A stretch of 14,083 bases of DNA from Rickettsia typhi (lineage in GTDB: Bacteria; Pseudomonadota; Alphaproteobacteria; Rickettsiales; Deianiraeaceae): NCBI GenBank assembly GCA_945861605.1, contig CAMAVG010000016.1, positions 1 to 14,083 of the forward strand. The letters are read 5' to 3'. The position numbers and the translations under genes were made by a program. Under the pieces are notes generated by a model that made no database searches, was not told the DNA's origin, and saw nothing but the letters and a program-made list of their open reading frames with translations. Shown piece after piece: positions 1 through 7,697 of this stretch (positions are counted from its first letter, which is position 1; every line of letters starts with the position of its first letter).

Positions 1-1
1 A

Positions 2-529
2 AATATTTTGCCAAGTTTTAATATTACAGACGAAAAAGTTTTGCCTTATGGGTTAAAACCTCATACACGTTCTATTTCTTGGATTGTAGAACAAGTGATA
101 GTGCAACAAATGAAATATAATATAGGCAAATTAAATTTACAAGATGTAAAGTATGATATGCCTGATACTTGCTTGCACGATTGCGAAATACACAAAGATA
201 ATAAAAGATATTTTATAAATATCAAAACCCATAATATTGACGGCAAGAAAAATAAAAATGATATTTCCGCCGTTGAAAAACTTTACACACAATATCAAGT
301 AAATCAAGATTATAGACTTATTTATGCTTGCTTTGGTGTAAAATTTCAAAATGTTAATATTTCATTTGATAAAACGCATTTACACTGTTTTAGTCCTCAA
401 TTCTTGCCAATATATGTGAACCCAAGAAATGATAAAATACAGGCAACATATCATCATAATATTACACACCGAAGTAGAGAAGAATTTTTAAACGAATTAA
501 AAAATAATTCAAAAAGCATTGTACTTTAA
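2..529 (+). CDS. 5'-partial gene, possible PD-(D/E)XK (restriction-type) nuclease
   Basis: I do not recognise the family with certainty. The reading frame is open to the left edge, so the true start is probably outside the window; a TTG at 8 is the first possible start inside. Counting from that TTG, residues 51-73 contain a PD pair, then D58-C-E60, a short hairpin and a beta strand ending N71-I-K73. This is the spacing of a PD-(D/E)XK nuclease core, with Asn where Asp or Glu is usual; an Asn at this place is known in a few type II enzymes such as MspI. The Lys/Asn-rich stretch that follows (GKKNKNDIS) resembles the region after the catalytic Lys in type II restriction enzymes. Composition is strongly AT-rich: 49 G/C in the 180 bases 61-240 (27%), against 83 in 180 (46%) for 4081-4260 in sucA, which suggests recent acquisition. 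A cognate methyltransferase would have to lie upstream, out of view. The call rests on motif shape alone. Confidence 0.4.
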   Translation, partial: NILPSFNITDEKVLPYGLKPHTRSISWIVEQVIVQQMKYNIGKLNLQDVKYDMPDTCLHDCEIHKDNKRYFINIKTHNIDGKKNKNDISAVEKLYTQYQVNQDYRLIYACFGVKFQNVNISFDKTHLHCFSPQFLPIYVNPRNDKIQATYHHNITHRSREEFLNELKNNSKSIVL

Positions 530-573
530 TTAGGTTTGCTAAGTATATAATTACCCCGTTTAAATAAAAAATG

Positions 574-579
574 TTGACT
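574..579 (+). promoter_or_regulatory. Candidate -35 element (TTGACT) before bcp
   Basis: TTGACT lies 50 bases before the ATG of the peroxiredoxin gene, in an A-rich stretch. No convincing -10 hexamer stands at 16-18 bases. It matches, in position and sequence, the TTGACA elements before sucA, the giant pilin-fibre gene and nfu, which is the main reason to list it. A purine-rich AGAGGGG at 598-604 is about 20 bases before the ATG, too far for a normal ribosome binding site. Confidence 0.3.
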
Positions 580-623
580 AAAAAATAAAAGCATTTTAGA
601 GGGGTTTTCATTATTATTATTTT

Positions 624-1052
624 ATGATTGAGGTTGGTAATTCTTGCACTATTTCATATTTGCAAAAAGGAATTTCTGTTGTGTATTTCTATCCAAAAGA
701 TAGCACACCCGGTTGCACAATCGAAGCGCAGGATTTTTCAAAATTGTTGCCAGAATTTACAAAACTTGGTGCAAAAGTTTTTGGAGTTTCAAAAGATGAC
801 GAGCAAAGTCACGAGAAATTTACGCAAGAATGCGGTCTTTCGGTGGAGTTAATCGCAGATGTTGATGGCAAAGTGTGTGAAGATTTTGGCGTTATTGGTG
901 AAAAAATCAACTTTGGAAAAACATATATTGGCATTATTCGCTCAACTTTTATTATTCGCGATGGAGTAGTTTTGAAATCGTGGAAATCCGTTCAGGTGCA
1001 GGATCATGCACAAAAAGTTCTTGATGCACTTGCAAAATTATTAACAAAATAG
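624..1052 (+). CDS. bcp: BCP/PrxQ-type peroxiredoxin, shortened
   Basis: Thiol peroxidase of the bacterioferritin comigratory protein family, a cytoplasmic enzyme that reduces hydrogen peroxide and organic or lipid hydroperoxides using thioredoxin-type donors. The active-site block YFYPKDSTPGCTIEAQDF places the peroxidatic cysteine at C31, and the conserved Arg is in GIIRSTFII. The resolving cysteine found five residues later in E. coli BCP is Gln36 here, so the enzyme is 1-Cys unless C8 or the Cys in QECGL takes over. The protein has 142 residues against about 155 in the family. The family N-terminus (MIEVG) is present, but the usual APDFTLxxxDG segment and the loop after it are replaced by a shorter stretch (residues 6-16). 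An in-frame stop at 597 rules out a longer N-terminus. rlpA starts 17 bases downstream, so the two are probably co-transcribed. Confidence 0.9.
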   Translation: MIEVGNSCTISYLQKGISVVYFYPKDSTPGCTIEAQDFSKLLPEFTKLGAKVFGVSKDDEQSHEKFTQECGLSVELIADVDGKVCEDFGVIGEKINFGKTYIGIIRSTFIIRDGVVLKSWKSVQVQDHAQKVLDALAKLLTK

Positions 1053-1069
1053 CGGTTTTAACATAAATT

Positions 1070-1924
1070 ATGAAATTTTCTATCAATAAATTACCACTTT
1101 TTTGTGCATCTTTTTTGGTGTCGCATTTGGTTTTTGCTCACGCTTATGGTCCTTATAAAGTTGGAAAACCTTACAAAACTTCCGCTGGAAACTCGTTCAC
1201 ACCGCAAGAAGTTTCAACTTTGAAACAAAGGGGAATTGCTTCGTGGTATGGCAAGGATTTTGACGGTAAAATGACGGCAAATGGCGGAATATTTGATAGC
1301 AATTTACTAACAGCAGCACACAGAACGCTTCCAATGCCTTCTGCCGTTTTAATCACAAACATCACAAATGGGCAAAAGGCAGTTGTGGTTGTGAATGATC
1401 GCGGTCCTTTTTCTGATACCGAAAGCAGACTGATTGATGTCTCAAGACAAGCCGCAAAAAACCTTGGATTCCTTGAGCAGGGAAGGGCGAATGTTGAAAT
1501 TGAATATATTCCAAGCTTGAGCCAAAAACTAAAAGACGGCAATGACATCACACAGGCTGAAATTGACGAGATAATATCATCAAAACAAATTCAACCCGCG
1601 CAAATCGTTCAGAATATCAACATTGCAAATGAATTTTCGGAGGGGAGGGTCATCGGAAAAACCGTCTTCAATGAATCAAGAGATGGGCAATCGCTCTATG
1701 TTCAAGCAGGTGTTTTTGAGGTTCTGGGCAATGCACAGGAGCTTTACAAAAACCTTGTAGCAAATATTCCATCGGTGCAAATTCGCAGTGAAAAACGCGA
1801 AGAGAAAAACTTCTATGTTGTGCGGTCGGGCCCTTTTGCAATGCAACAAGCGGCGGAGGAGTCTCGCACGCAGATTGGAAATCTTTGTAAGGATTGCAAC
1901 CCGATGATCGTCGTAATTAAATAA
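1070..1924 (+). CDS. rlpA: RlpA-like septal lytic transglycosylase with SPOR domain
   Basis: Exported double-psi beta-barrel protein with a C-terminal SPOR domain. In P. aeruginosa, RlpA cleaves naked glycan strands (lacking stem peptides) at the septum and helps daughter-cell separation. Residues 1-25 form a signal peptide with a hydrophobic core and a likely signal peptidase I site after VFAHA. There is no lipobox Cys at the end of the core, so unlike E. coli RlpA it is probably not a lipoprotein. The mature protein starts with the alphaproteobacterial GPYKVGKPY. The DPBB domain spans about 54-150, with GIASWYG, TANGGIFD, TAAHRTLP and VNDRGPF; D76 and H84 match the conserved catalytic Asp and His. 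The Glu usually seen in TANGE is Gly73. The SPOR domain spans about 205-284 (LYVQAGVF, FYVVRSGPF), after a Gln/Ile-rich linker. The stop lies one base from the convergent pyrE stop. Confidence 0.93.
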   Translation: MKFSINKLPLFCASFLVSHLVFAHAYGPYKVGKPYKTSAGNSFTPQEVSTLKQRGIASWYGKDFDGKMTANGGIFDSNLLTAAHRTLPMPSAVLITNITNGQKAVVVVNDRGPFSDTESRLIDVSRQAAKNLGFLEQGRANVEIEYIPSLSQKLKDGNDITQAEIDEIISSKQIQPAQIVQNINIANEFSEGRVIGKTVFNESRDGQSLYVQAGVFEVLGNAQELYKNLVANIPSVQIRSEKREEKNFYVVRSGPFAMQQAAEESRTQIGNLCKDCNPMIVVIK

Positions 1925-1925
1925 T

Positions 1926-2501
1926 TTATTTCGGCATTTTTCTTGAACCGGGCTTGATAGCCTCAATTTTTTTGAGTCTTTCAGGAATGTTGTCGGCGTC
2001 AAAAACTTCAGCATTGACTTTATAAAGATGTGCGATTGTATAAGGGAATTTTGCAATTTCTTCGTCTTTCATGCGGTTGATTATTGCTCCGCATCCAACG
2101 ATTTTGCAACCAAACGGCTTAATTGCCTCAATTGTTTCAAGAGTCGACTTCCCAGTCGTTATGACATCTTCTAAAACAAGAACCTTATCCTTATGAGACA
2201 GCTGAAACCCACGGCGAAGCTCGAATTTGTTGTCGACTCGTTCAACGAAAACATTTCGAATTCCAAGGTGTTTTGAGGTTTCGTATCCAACAATAACCCC
2301 ACCCATAGCAGGTGCGACAACGACATTGTATTCTTCCAAAAATGTTGATGCAATCTTACGTGCAAGTTCGTGGCAAACTTCTTCGGCAACTTTTGGGTTT
2401 TCGAAGATTTTTGCACATTGAATGTAGGTATCGCTGTGTTTGCCTGATGAAAGCAGGAAGTGCCCTTTGAGGATTGCTCCAATTTTAGTAAGTATTTCCA
2501 T
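1926..2501 (-). CDS. pyrE: Orotate phosphoribosyltransferase
   Basis: Cytoplasmic enzyme joining orotate and PRPP to give orotidine 5'-monophosphate, the fifth step of de novo pyrimidine synthesis. The PRPP-binding motif VLVLEDVITTGKST is at residues 107-120. The flexible catalytic loop with its basic residues (RVDNKFELRRGF) is at 88-99. The N-terminal GHFLLSSGKHSDTYIQ block binds orotate and is typical of the 190-residue form of the family. Length is normal at 191. It lies two bases after the stop of the ATPase gene on the same strand and is probably transcribed with it. No Shine-Dalgarno is visible before the ATG. No other pyr gene is in the window. Confidence 0.95.
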   Translation of the reverse strand: MEILTKIGAILKGHFLLSSGKHSDTYIQCAKIFENPKVAEEVCHELARKIASTFLEEYNVVVAPAMGGVIVGYETSKHLGIRNVFVERVDNKFELRRGFQLSHKDKVLVLEDVITTGKSTLETIEAIKPFGCKIVGCGAIINRMKDEEIAKFPYTIAHLYKVNAEVFDADNIPERLKKIEAIKPGSRKMPK

Positions 2502-2503
2502 GG

Positions 2504-3256
2504 TTATTTTGGTTGAATTTTTCCATCATATATTTTCCATTCCTGCATTAAATCATTCAGGCGTGTGTAGTATCTATTTAAGTCTTGTGGTATTATTCTA
2601 TTTGTTGCAAGGAATACCTGAACTCCCTTATTGACAAATTCGTCTATAATTGTTTGAAAAAATCGAATGAAAACGGAAGTTATATCTCCATTTACTAGGT
2701 TATCATTTATTCCGCTGATGTGCGCATCGAATTCATCAAGAATTAAAACATCTGGTTTTTTTGCACTTTTTGTTAAAAGCCATAAAATAAAAATTGTTCT
2801 TTCGCCGGGGGATATCGTGTCAAGGTCTACTGCGAATTTTGACTTATGTTGTGGATTTCTAAATACAAGCCACCCTCCCTCTGTGTTGGCTAAATGTAAT
2901 CGCGTTGGTACGCCTAATTTTGCAAAAAAACTGTTGCAATCCTCAATCAAATCAACGTTATCCATTAACTGTGAAATGGTTTTGTATTCACTCATAAATT
3001 GTCTTGACTGTGGCGGTCTTAATGACGATGAGGCATTATCATACTTTGTCATATTTGGAAATGACTTAAAGTGTTGAATAGATGATAGCAGGGCGTGTAT
3101 TTTGTGTTCTTTATGATGCTCTGCAACAATGCCGCGTAAAAATGTTGTTTTACCTGCACCATTTCCACCGTAAATGATATTTAGCATCGATTTAATTTCA
3201 ATACTATGAGCCTTTAAAATGCCATTATCTTGCACATTAATTATCTTAATACCCAT
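2504..3256 (-). CDS. Lone ABC-type (RecF/SMC-like) ATPase, function unknown
   Basis: A 250-residue soluble protein with a complete ABC-type nucleotide-binding domain. Walker A is GGNGAGKTT at 30-38, the signature-like SPGER is at 149-153, and Walker B is VLILDEFD at 170-177. The strand after it reads FLATNR (215-220), with Asn219 where a transporter-type ATPase would have the switch His. There is no transmembrane segment, no Toprim domain and no long coiled coil; the 110 residues between Walker A and the signature are a short helical insertion. This resembles the AAA_15/AAA_21-like ATPases common in phages and defence islands rather than a transporter subunit, and I cannot name its job. The gene is AT-richer than its neighbours (57 G/C in the 180 bases 2521-2700, 32%). 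It sits two bases upstream of pyrE, which suggests an accessory gene inserted ahead of a housekeeping gene. A missing nuclease or effector partner would be expected if it is a defence ATPase, and none is adjacent. Confidence 0.8.
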   Translation of the reverse strand: MGIKIINVQDNGILKAHSIEIKSMLNIIYGGNGAGKTTFLRGIVAEHHKEHKIHALLSSIQHFKSFPNMTKYDNASSSLRPPQSRQFMSEYKTISQLMDNVDLIEDCNSFFAKLGVPTRLHLANTEGGWLVFRNPQHKSKFAVDLDTISPGERTIFILWLLTKSAKKPDVLILDEFDAHISGINDNLVNGDITSVFIRFFQTIIDEFVNKGVQVFLATNRIIPQDLNRYYTRLNDLMQEWKIYDGKIQPK

Positions 3257-3334
3257 ACTTTTTATATATACTTCAACAACTCAAAACAGGAAAAATAAAA
3301 AAATCAAGATAATTCTTCGGCAATAATTTTTCCC

Positions 3335-3340
3335 TTGACA
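3335..3340 (+). promoter_or_regulatory. Candidate -35 element (TTGACA) before sucA
   Basis: A perfect TTGACA inside CTTGACAA lies 53 bases before the sucA ATG. No clear -10 hexamer is at the ideal distance (3358-3363 reads TTTCAA), so the exact promoter is uncertain. The same octamer precedes the giant pilin-fibre gene and nfu at similar distances. Confidence 0.4.
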
Positions 3341-3387
3341 ATTTATTTTTGAACACCTTTCAAGTAAATCGATTTTAATTTCGAACA

Positions 3388-6162
3388 ATGTTCTCCAGTA
3401 CAAATCTTGCTTATATCGCCGAAGTTTACACAAAGTTTTCGCAAAACCCTTCCTCTGTCGCACAATCTTGGCAGGATTATTTCAACGAAAACCCTGAAGA
3501 TGTGAATCTTATCAAACAGGAATTGCAAAAAACTCCGTGGAATCGCAATAAAATTTCGGTTATTGGGAATAAAAACGAGCTTTCATCCCTTCCAACAGAA
3601 GAGCAAAACGAAAAACCGAAAGAATCCAAAAAGGAAGCAAAAAAAGAAGAAAAAGTAAAAGACGGACAATTCATCAAAATCCGTGATAAATCCTCCGTTC
3701 GCCACGCGTTCAGACACTTTGGACATTTGGCTGCGAATCTTGACCCGCTGGGTTTCAAAAAACCTTACTTCCACCAAGTAATTCAAGATGTCATTAGGGA
3801 ATCAGGTGAGCCAAACGAAAAGGAAAAGCTTTACATTGGAAATATTGGATACGAAATCACGCATATAAAAAATCACGAAGAATACAAATGGCTTGAAACT
3901 CAAATTGAATCAAACGCTTTTGAGTCATCAAAAAAGGAAAAAATCGCAGGTTTTGAAATGATGCTTCGTGCGGAAATTTTCGAACAGACAATACACAAAA
4001 AATTCCCCGGTGCGAAAAGATTTTCCGTTGAGGGAGCAGAAGGAACGATTGTCGCACTTGAATCAATCATGCTTGAAGCGAGCAATGGTGGAGCAAAAGA
4101 AGTGATTTTAGGAATGGCACACCGCGGGCGTTTGAACACTTTAGTCCACACAACTGGCAAGCCGTATCACGCAATTTTTTCAGAATTTGCAGGCGTTTAT
4201 TCAATTCCAGAGGGAACACCGGGTTCGGGAGATGTGAAGTATCACCTTGGTTATGCGAAAACTCGCACACTTTTGAACGGCAAGGAACTTTATGTTACGC
4301 TCACGCCGAATCCATCGCATTTAGAAGCCGTGAACCCAGTAGTTATGGGGCGTGCAAGGGCAAGACAGGACGCATCCGGCAATACAAATGCAACGCTTCC
4401 AATTCTAATACACGGAGACGCCGCCATGGCAGGTCAGGGCATTGTTTACGAATGTTTTCAAATGGCGAATCTTGTCGGTTATGGCGTTGGAGGGACAATC
4501 CACATTGCAATTAACAACCAAGTGGGCTTTACTGCGGTACAATCTGAAGGTCTCTCCGGTCAATACTGCACAGATGTCGCGAAAGTGATTGAAGCCCCTG
4601 TTTTCCATGTAAACGGAAACGATGTTGATTCGATTATCAAAGTTGCAAAAATTGCCGCACTTTACCGCCAAACTTTCAGAAAAGATGTCGTAATTGAGGT
4701 TTTCGCTTACCGTAAATATGGTCATAATGAAGGCGATGAACCGCTTTTCACACAACCAGTTATGTATGGAAAAATCAAGGAAATGGTTACTCCTGCACAG
4801 GTTTACCGTGCGAACATTGTACACGAATTTGAGGCGAAAGTTCTGGAAGATTTAGAGGCAAAAATTGTTGCAGAAATTGAAGCGGAATTTGAGAAATCAA
4901 AAACATACAAACCAACGGAGGCTGACTGGCTGAAAGGAAAATGGTCTGATATCAAAATTCTCACGGACGAAAACGAGTTTTTCAAATTCAAAAACACTCA
5001 AATATCACAAACAATTTTCGATAAAGTCGGCGGCGCGATTTCAAGCGTTCCTGCAAATTTTGATATCAACCCCAAGGTTCGCAAGCTTTTGGAAGGTCGT
5101 CAAAAAGCACTCCTTGAAGGCAAAGATATTGACTGGGGAACTGCCGAATTGCTTGCTTACGGTTCACTTGTTTTGGAAGGACACAATGTCCGTCTTTCAG
5201 GTGAGGACTGCGAACGCGGCACATTTTCACACAGGCACTCGGTTTATATCGACCAAAAAGACGGCAAAAAATACTACCCACTCAACAATATTGACGAACT
5301 ACAGGCGAAATATTATGTCTACAATTCTATTCTTTCAGAATTCGGCGTTCTTGGTTACGAATACGGTTACGCAATGAATGACCCAAAACATTTGGTTATT
5401 TGGGAGGGTCAATTCGGTGATTTCTCCAACGGAGCTGCAACAATTTACGACCAATTCATCTCATCTGGTGAGGACAAATGGCTTCGCATGAACGGGCTTG
5501 TGAACCTACTCCCACATGGGTTTGAGGGTCAAGGTCCTGAGCATTCATCAGCAAGGCTCGAACGCTTTCTTGCATATTGTGCCCAGAATAATATCATCGT
5601 CGCCAACTGCACAACGCCTGCGAACTTGTTCCACATTTTACGCCGTCAGGTAAAAATGCCGTTCAGAAAACCACTGGTTGTTATGTCCCCAAAATCGTTG
5701 CTTCGTCACCCGCTCGTCGTTTCAACAATCAAGGATTTCACACAAGGAAGCTTTCAGGAGATAATCGCTGAAACGAATTATTCTGCGAAAAAAATCGTTA
5801 TCACAAGTGGAAAAGTCTACTATGACCTCCTCGCAGAACGCGATGCGAAAAAATCCGATGTCGCAATCATTCGAATTGAGCAATACTACCCGTTCAATGT
5901 TGAGCTTTTGAAATCCACGCTTGCACAATTTAAAAATGTTCAAGAAATTGTTTGGTTGCAAGAGGAACCAAAAAACATGGGTGCTTGGTCATTTATTCGC
6001 GATTACCTTCAAGAATCGACAAATCTTCCGGTGAAGTTCTGCGGTCGAAAAGCTTCGCCATCGCCTGCAACTGGGTTTGCTTCAGTACACTTGAAGGAAC
6101 AAAAAGCCATTGTTGATGAAGCACTTTCGCAATCAAGCACTGCAACGGGAACGCTTTTCTAA
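3388..6162 (+). CDS. sucA: 2-oxoglutarate dehydrogenase E1 component
   Basis: Thiamine diphosphate-dependent E1 subunit of the 2-oxoglutarate dehydrogenase complex. It decarboxylates 2-oxoglutarate and passes the succinyl group to the lipoyl domain of E2 in the TCA cycle. At 924 residues it has full length. The N-terminal E2-binding segment (NLAYIAEVYTKF, SWQDYF) is at 5-32. A Lys/Glu-rich linker follows at about 70-92, longer and more charged than usual. Conserved active-site histidines lie in MAHRGRLN (H245) and HLEAVNP (H311). The ThDP/Mg motif starts GDAAMAGQG at 343 and ends with the Asn pair N376-N377 in INNQVGF. The C-terminal transketolase-like half includes EGQFGDFSNGA and the GFEGQGPEHSSARLERFL region. 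sucB and lpd are not adjacent, unlike the usual sucAB operon. Its stop overlaps the convergent terL stop by four bases. Confidence 0.97.
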   Translation: MFSSTNLAYIAEVYTKFSQNPSSVAQSWQDYFNENPEDVNLIKQELQKTPWNRNKISVIGNKNELSSLPTEEQNEKPKESKKEAKKEEKVKDGQFIKIRDKSSVRHAFRHFGHLAANLDPLGFKKPYFHQVIQDVIRESGEPNEKEKLYIGNIGYEITHIKNHEEYKWLETQIESNAFESSKKEKIAGFEMMLRAEIFEQTIHKKFPGAKRFSVEGAEGTIVALESIMLEASNGGAKEVILGMAHRGRLNTLVHTTGKPYHAIFSEFAGVYSIPEGTPGSGDVKYHLGYAKTRTLLNGKELYVTLTPNPSHLEAVNPVVMGRARARQDASGNTNATLPILIHGDAAMAGQGIVYECFQMANLVGYGVGGTIHIAINNQVGFTAVQSEGLSGQYCTDVAKVIEAPVFHVNGNDVDSIIKVAKIAALYRQTFRKDVVIEVFAYRKYGHNEGDEPLFTQPVMYGKIKEMVTPAQVYRANIVHEFEAKVLEDLEAKIVAEIEAEFEKSKTYKPTEADWLKGKWSDIKILTDENEFFKFKNTQISQTIFDKVGGAISSVPANFDINPKVRKLLEGRQKALLEGKDIDWGTAELLAYGSLVLEGHNVRLSGEDCERGTFSHRHSVYIDQKDGKKYYPLNNIDELQAKYYVYNSILSEFGVLGYEYGYAMNDPKHLVIWEGQFGDFSNGAATIYDQFISSGEDKWLRMNGLVNLLPHGFEGQGPEHSSARLERFLAYCAQNNIIVANCTTPANLFHILRRQVKMPFRKPLVVMSPKSLLRHPLVVSTIKDFTQGSFQEIIAETNYSAKKIVITSGKVYYDLLAERDAKKSDVAIIRIEQYYPFNVELLKSTLAQFKNVQEIVWLQEEPKNMGAWSFIRDYLQESTNLPVKFCGRKASPSPATGFASVHLKEQKAIVDEALSQSSTATGTLF

Positions 6163-7574
6163 AATGAATACAATTTTGGCGATATTATGCTTCTCAGTTT
6201 CGTAAAATACCAAATGATAAATTGCGAAATAGAATCCACGGCGTCGTCGTGTTCTCCGTGTGGGAATGCAAAAATCTGGGTGAAGACATCTTGCGATACA
6301 TTCTTCGAAAACAGCACTTCGCCTGATTCAATATAGGGTATCGACGAAAGAAAACGCACTTCCTTTGGAAGGTTCGCCTTGATTGGTGCAATTTTTGAGC
6401 CATACTCTTGCCTCAGGTTTTGAATCAAACTGATGCCGCTGCCTTTGTCTTCGATCAACATCTGATGCACTAAATATTTTTGGAAAAGTTGTCGAAGTAA
6501 TGCAAGGAGTTCGCTAAATTCAAGTTTTTTCAAAATTACATCTGCTAAAACAAGCATTGCTTTTCCATGATTTTCGGATTCAACCCAAATGGAAATTGCC
6601 GTGAAATCGTTGTCTTTTCCACCTTTGAATGCGCTATCAACGCTGATGAAAACGCCATTTTCTGTGGAGATTTCATCGTGCCAAATATGAATTTGTGATT
6701 TTTTTAGAAAACCGGAGCCAACAGTGTTTGGAGACTGCTGATATTGTGAATTGAAGTGATATTGTCCCATTTGTTGTTCAATATCGTGTAATGTCGCGAT
6801 ATCTTCCATTTCGGGGTTAAGTGCCTCGCCTTTTGTGCGATACAACTCGTCAGTTTTTGCAATTGCGGGAAGGTTTATGATTGTCCAGTTATTGATTTTC
6901 TGAATGAGTTTATCTTCAATTTTATTGTTTGTGAGTTTCCCAATTATGTCATCTGCGTGCAAACGCTGCATTACTATGATAATTCTTCCTTCTTTCTTTT
7001 TATTTAGGCGAGAAAAAAATGTATTGGAGAGCCAGTCGAATGTTTTTTCACGATACATCTTCTTACTCATATTCATCGGTTTTTGTGGGTCATCGGCGAT
7101 TAGAATATCGCAACCTTCACCGGTAAGACTTCCATTAACCGAAGTTGCAAGGCGGAAGCCTCCAAATGTTGTTGCAAACTTTTTTTTGGAATTAACATTC
7201 TTGATAATCTCTACATGTGGAAAGCGTTGCTTATACCATCGCGATTCCATAATCGCCTTGGTATCAACGGAGAGTTTCTCCGCAAGTGGCATTGCATAAC
7301 TTGCAACAATAATTTTATTCGATGGACTTTGCGACAAAACCCACGCTGGAAATGATGTTGAAATGCAGAGAGATTTCATGTATCGCGGTGGCATGCAAAC
7401 AATTAAACGCTTGATATTACCATGATAAATTTCGTTCATCGCCTGACAGAGGATATCTATGTGCCAATTGGGAATGAAATCATTTGTCGGTGATAAAACT
7501 TTAAAGCTTTCTATAAAAAAATTCTTAAATTCTGCGAAATCTTCGCATTGGGAATTATCATTTTTGAGTGTCAT
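6159..7574 (-). CDS. Phage/GTA-type terminase large subunit (orphan)
   Basis: DNA-packaging motor of tailed phages or gene transfer agents: an N-terminal ATPase that drives DNA into the capsid and a C-terminal RNase H-like nuclease that cuts concatemers. The ATPase has a Walker A-like PPRYMKS at 62-68 (commonly PPRHGKS or PPRSLKS in this family), an adenine-region SYAMPLAEKLS, a TGEGCDILIADDP Walker B with D161/D162, and a coupling-type VMQRLHADD at 201-209. The nuclease domain shows three acidic clusters: D303 in SVDSAFKGG, E375-D376 in IEDKGSG and D443-D444 in HGEHDDAVDS. Length (471) and all motifs are intact, so it is probably functional rather than decayed. No small terminase, portal, protease or capsid gene is near; flanks are sucA and the giant pilin-fibre gene. 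It could serve a gene transfer agent with scattered genes or be a retained prophage relic. Base composition looks like that of the neighbours. Confidence 0.9.
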   Translation of the reverse strand: MTLKNDNSQCEDFAEFKNFFIESFKVLSPTNDFIPNWHIDILCQAMNEIYHGNIKRLIVCMPPRYMKSLCISTSFPAWVLSQSPSNKIIVASYAMPLAEKLSVDTKAIMESRWYKQRFPHVEIIKNVNSKKKFATTFGGFRLATSVNGSLTGEGCDILIADDPQKPMNMSKKMYREKTFDWLSNTFFSRLNKKKEGRIIIVMQRLHADDIIGKLTNNKIEDKLIQKINNWTIINLPAIAKTDELYRTKGEALNPEMEDIATLHDIEQQMGQYHFNSQYQQSPNTVGSGFLKKSQIHIWHDEISTENGVFISVDSAFKGGKDNDFTAISIWVESENHGKAMLVLADVILKKLEFSELLALLRQLFQKYLVHQMLIEDKGSGISLIQNLRQEYGSKIAPIKANLPKEVRFLSSIPYIESGEVLFSKNVSQDVFTQIFAFPHGEHDDAVDSISQFIIWYFTKLRSIISPKLYSF

Positions 7575-7633
7575 AAAAAGTAAATAAATAATATTTATTG
7601 CAACAATTTAATTATGGAAGCGAGAATTTTACC

Positions 7634-7668
7634 TTGACAATTAAATGTGACATAGAAAATGCTATAAA
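7634..7668 (+). promoter_or_regulatory. Candidate promoter elements of the giant pilin-fibre gene
   Basis: TTGACA at 7634-7639 (within CTTGACAA) is followed by TATAAA at 7663-7668. The 23-base gap is longer than a standard sigma-70 spacer, so either another -35 (TTAAAT at 7641-7646, 16 bases from TATAAA) or another -10 is used. TGACA is repeated at 7648-7652, 13 bases after the first copy, which could be a regulator half-site pair. The ATG at 7698 lies 30 bases after TATAAA. Confidence 0.4.
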
Positions 7669-7697
7669 ATATGCTTTCTTTATGATTACATAAAAAT

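Noticed and set aside
553..605. Imperfect inverted repeat (ACCCC...GGGGT) flanking TTGACT before bcp, as terminator or operator
   Set aside because: Arms have three mismatches in 13, the loop is about 27 bases and only four T's follow. Too weak to call.
7585..7597. AT-rich near-palindrome between terL and the giant gene as an operator
   Set aside because: Symmetry is broken at the centre and such runs are expected by chance in AT-rich spacer DNA.
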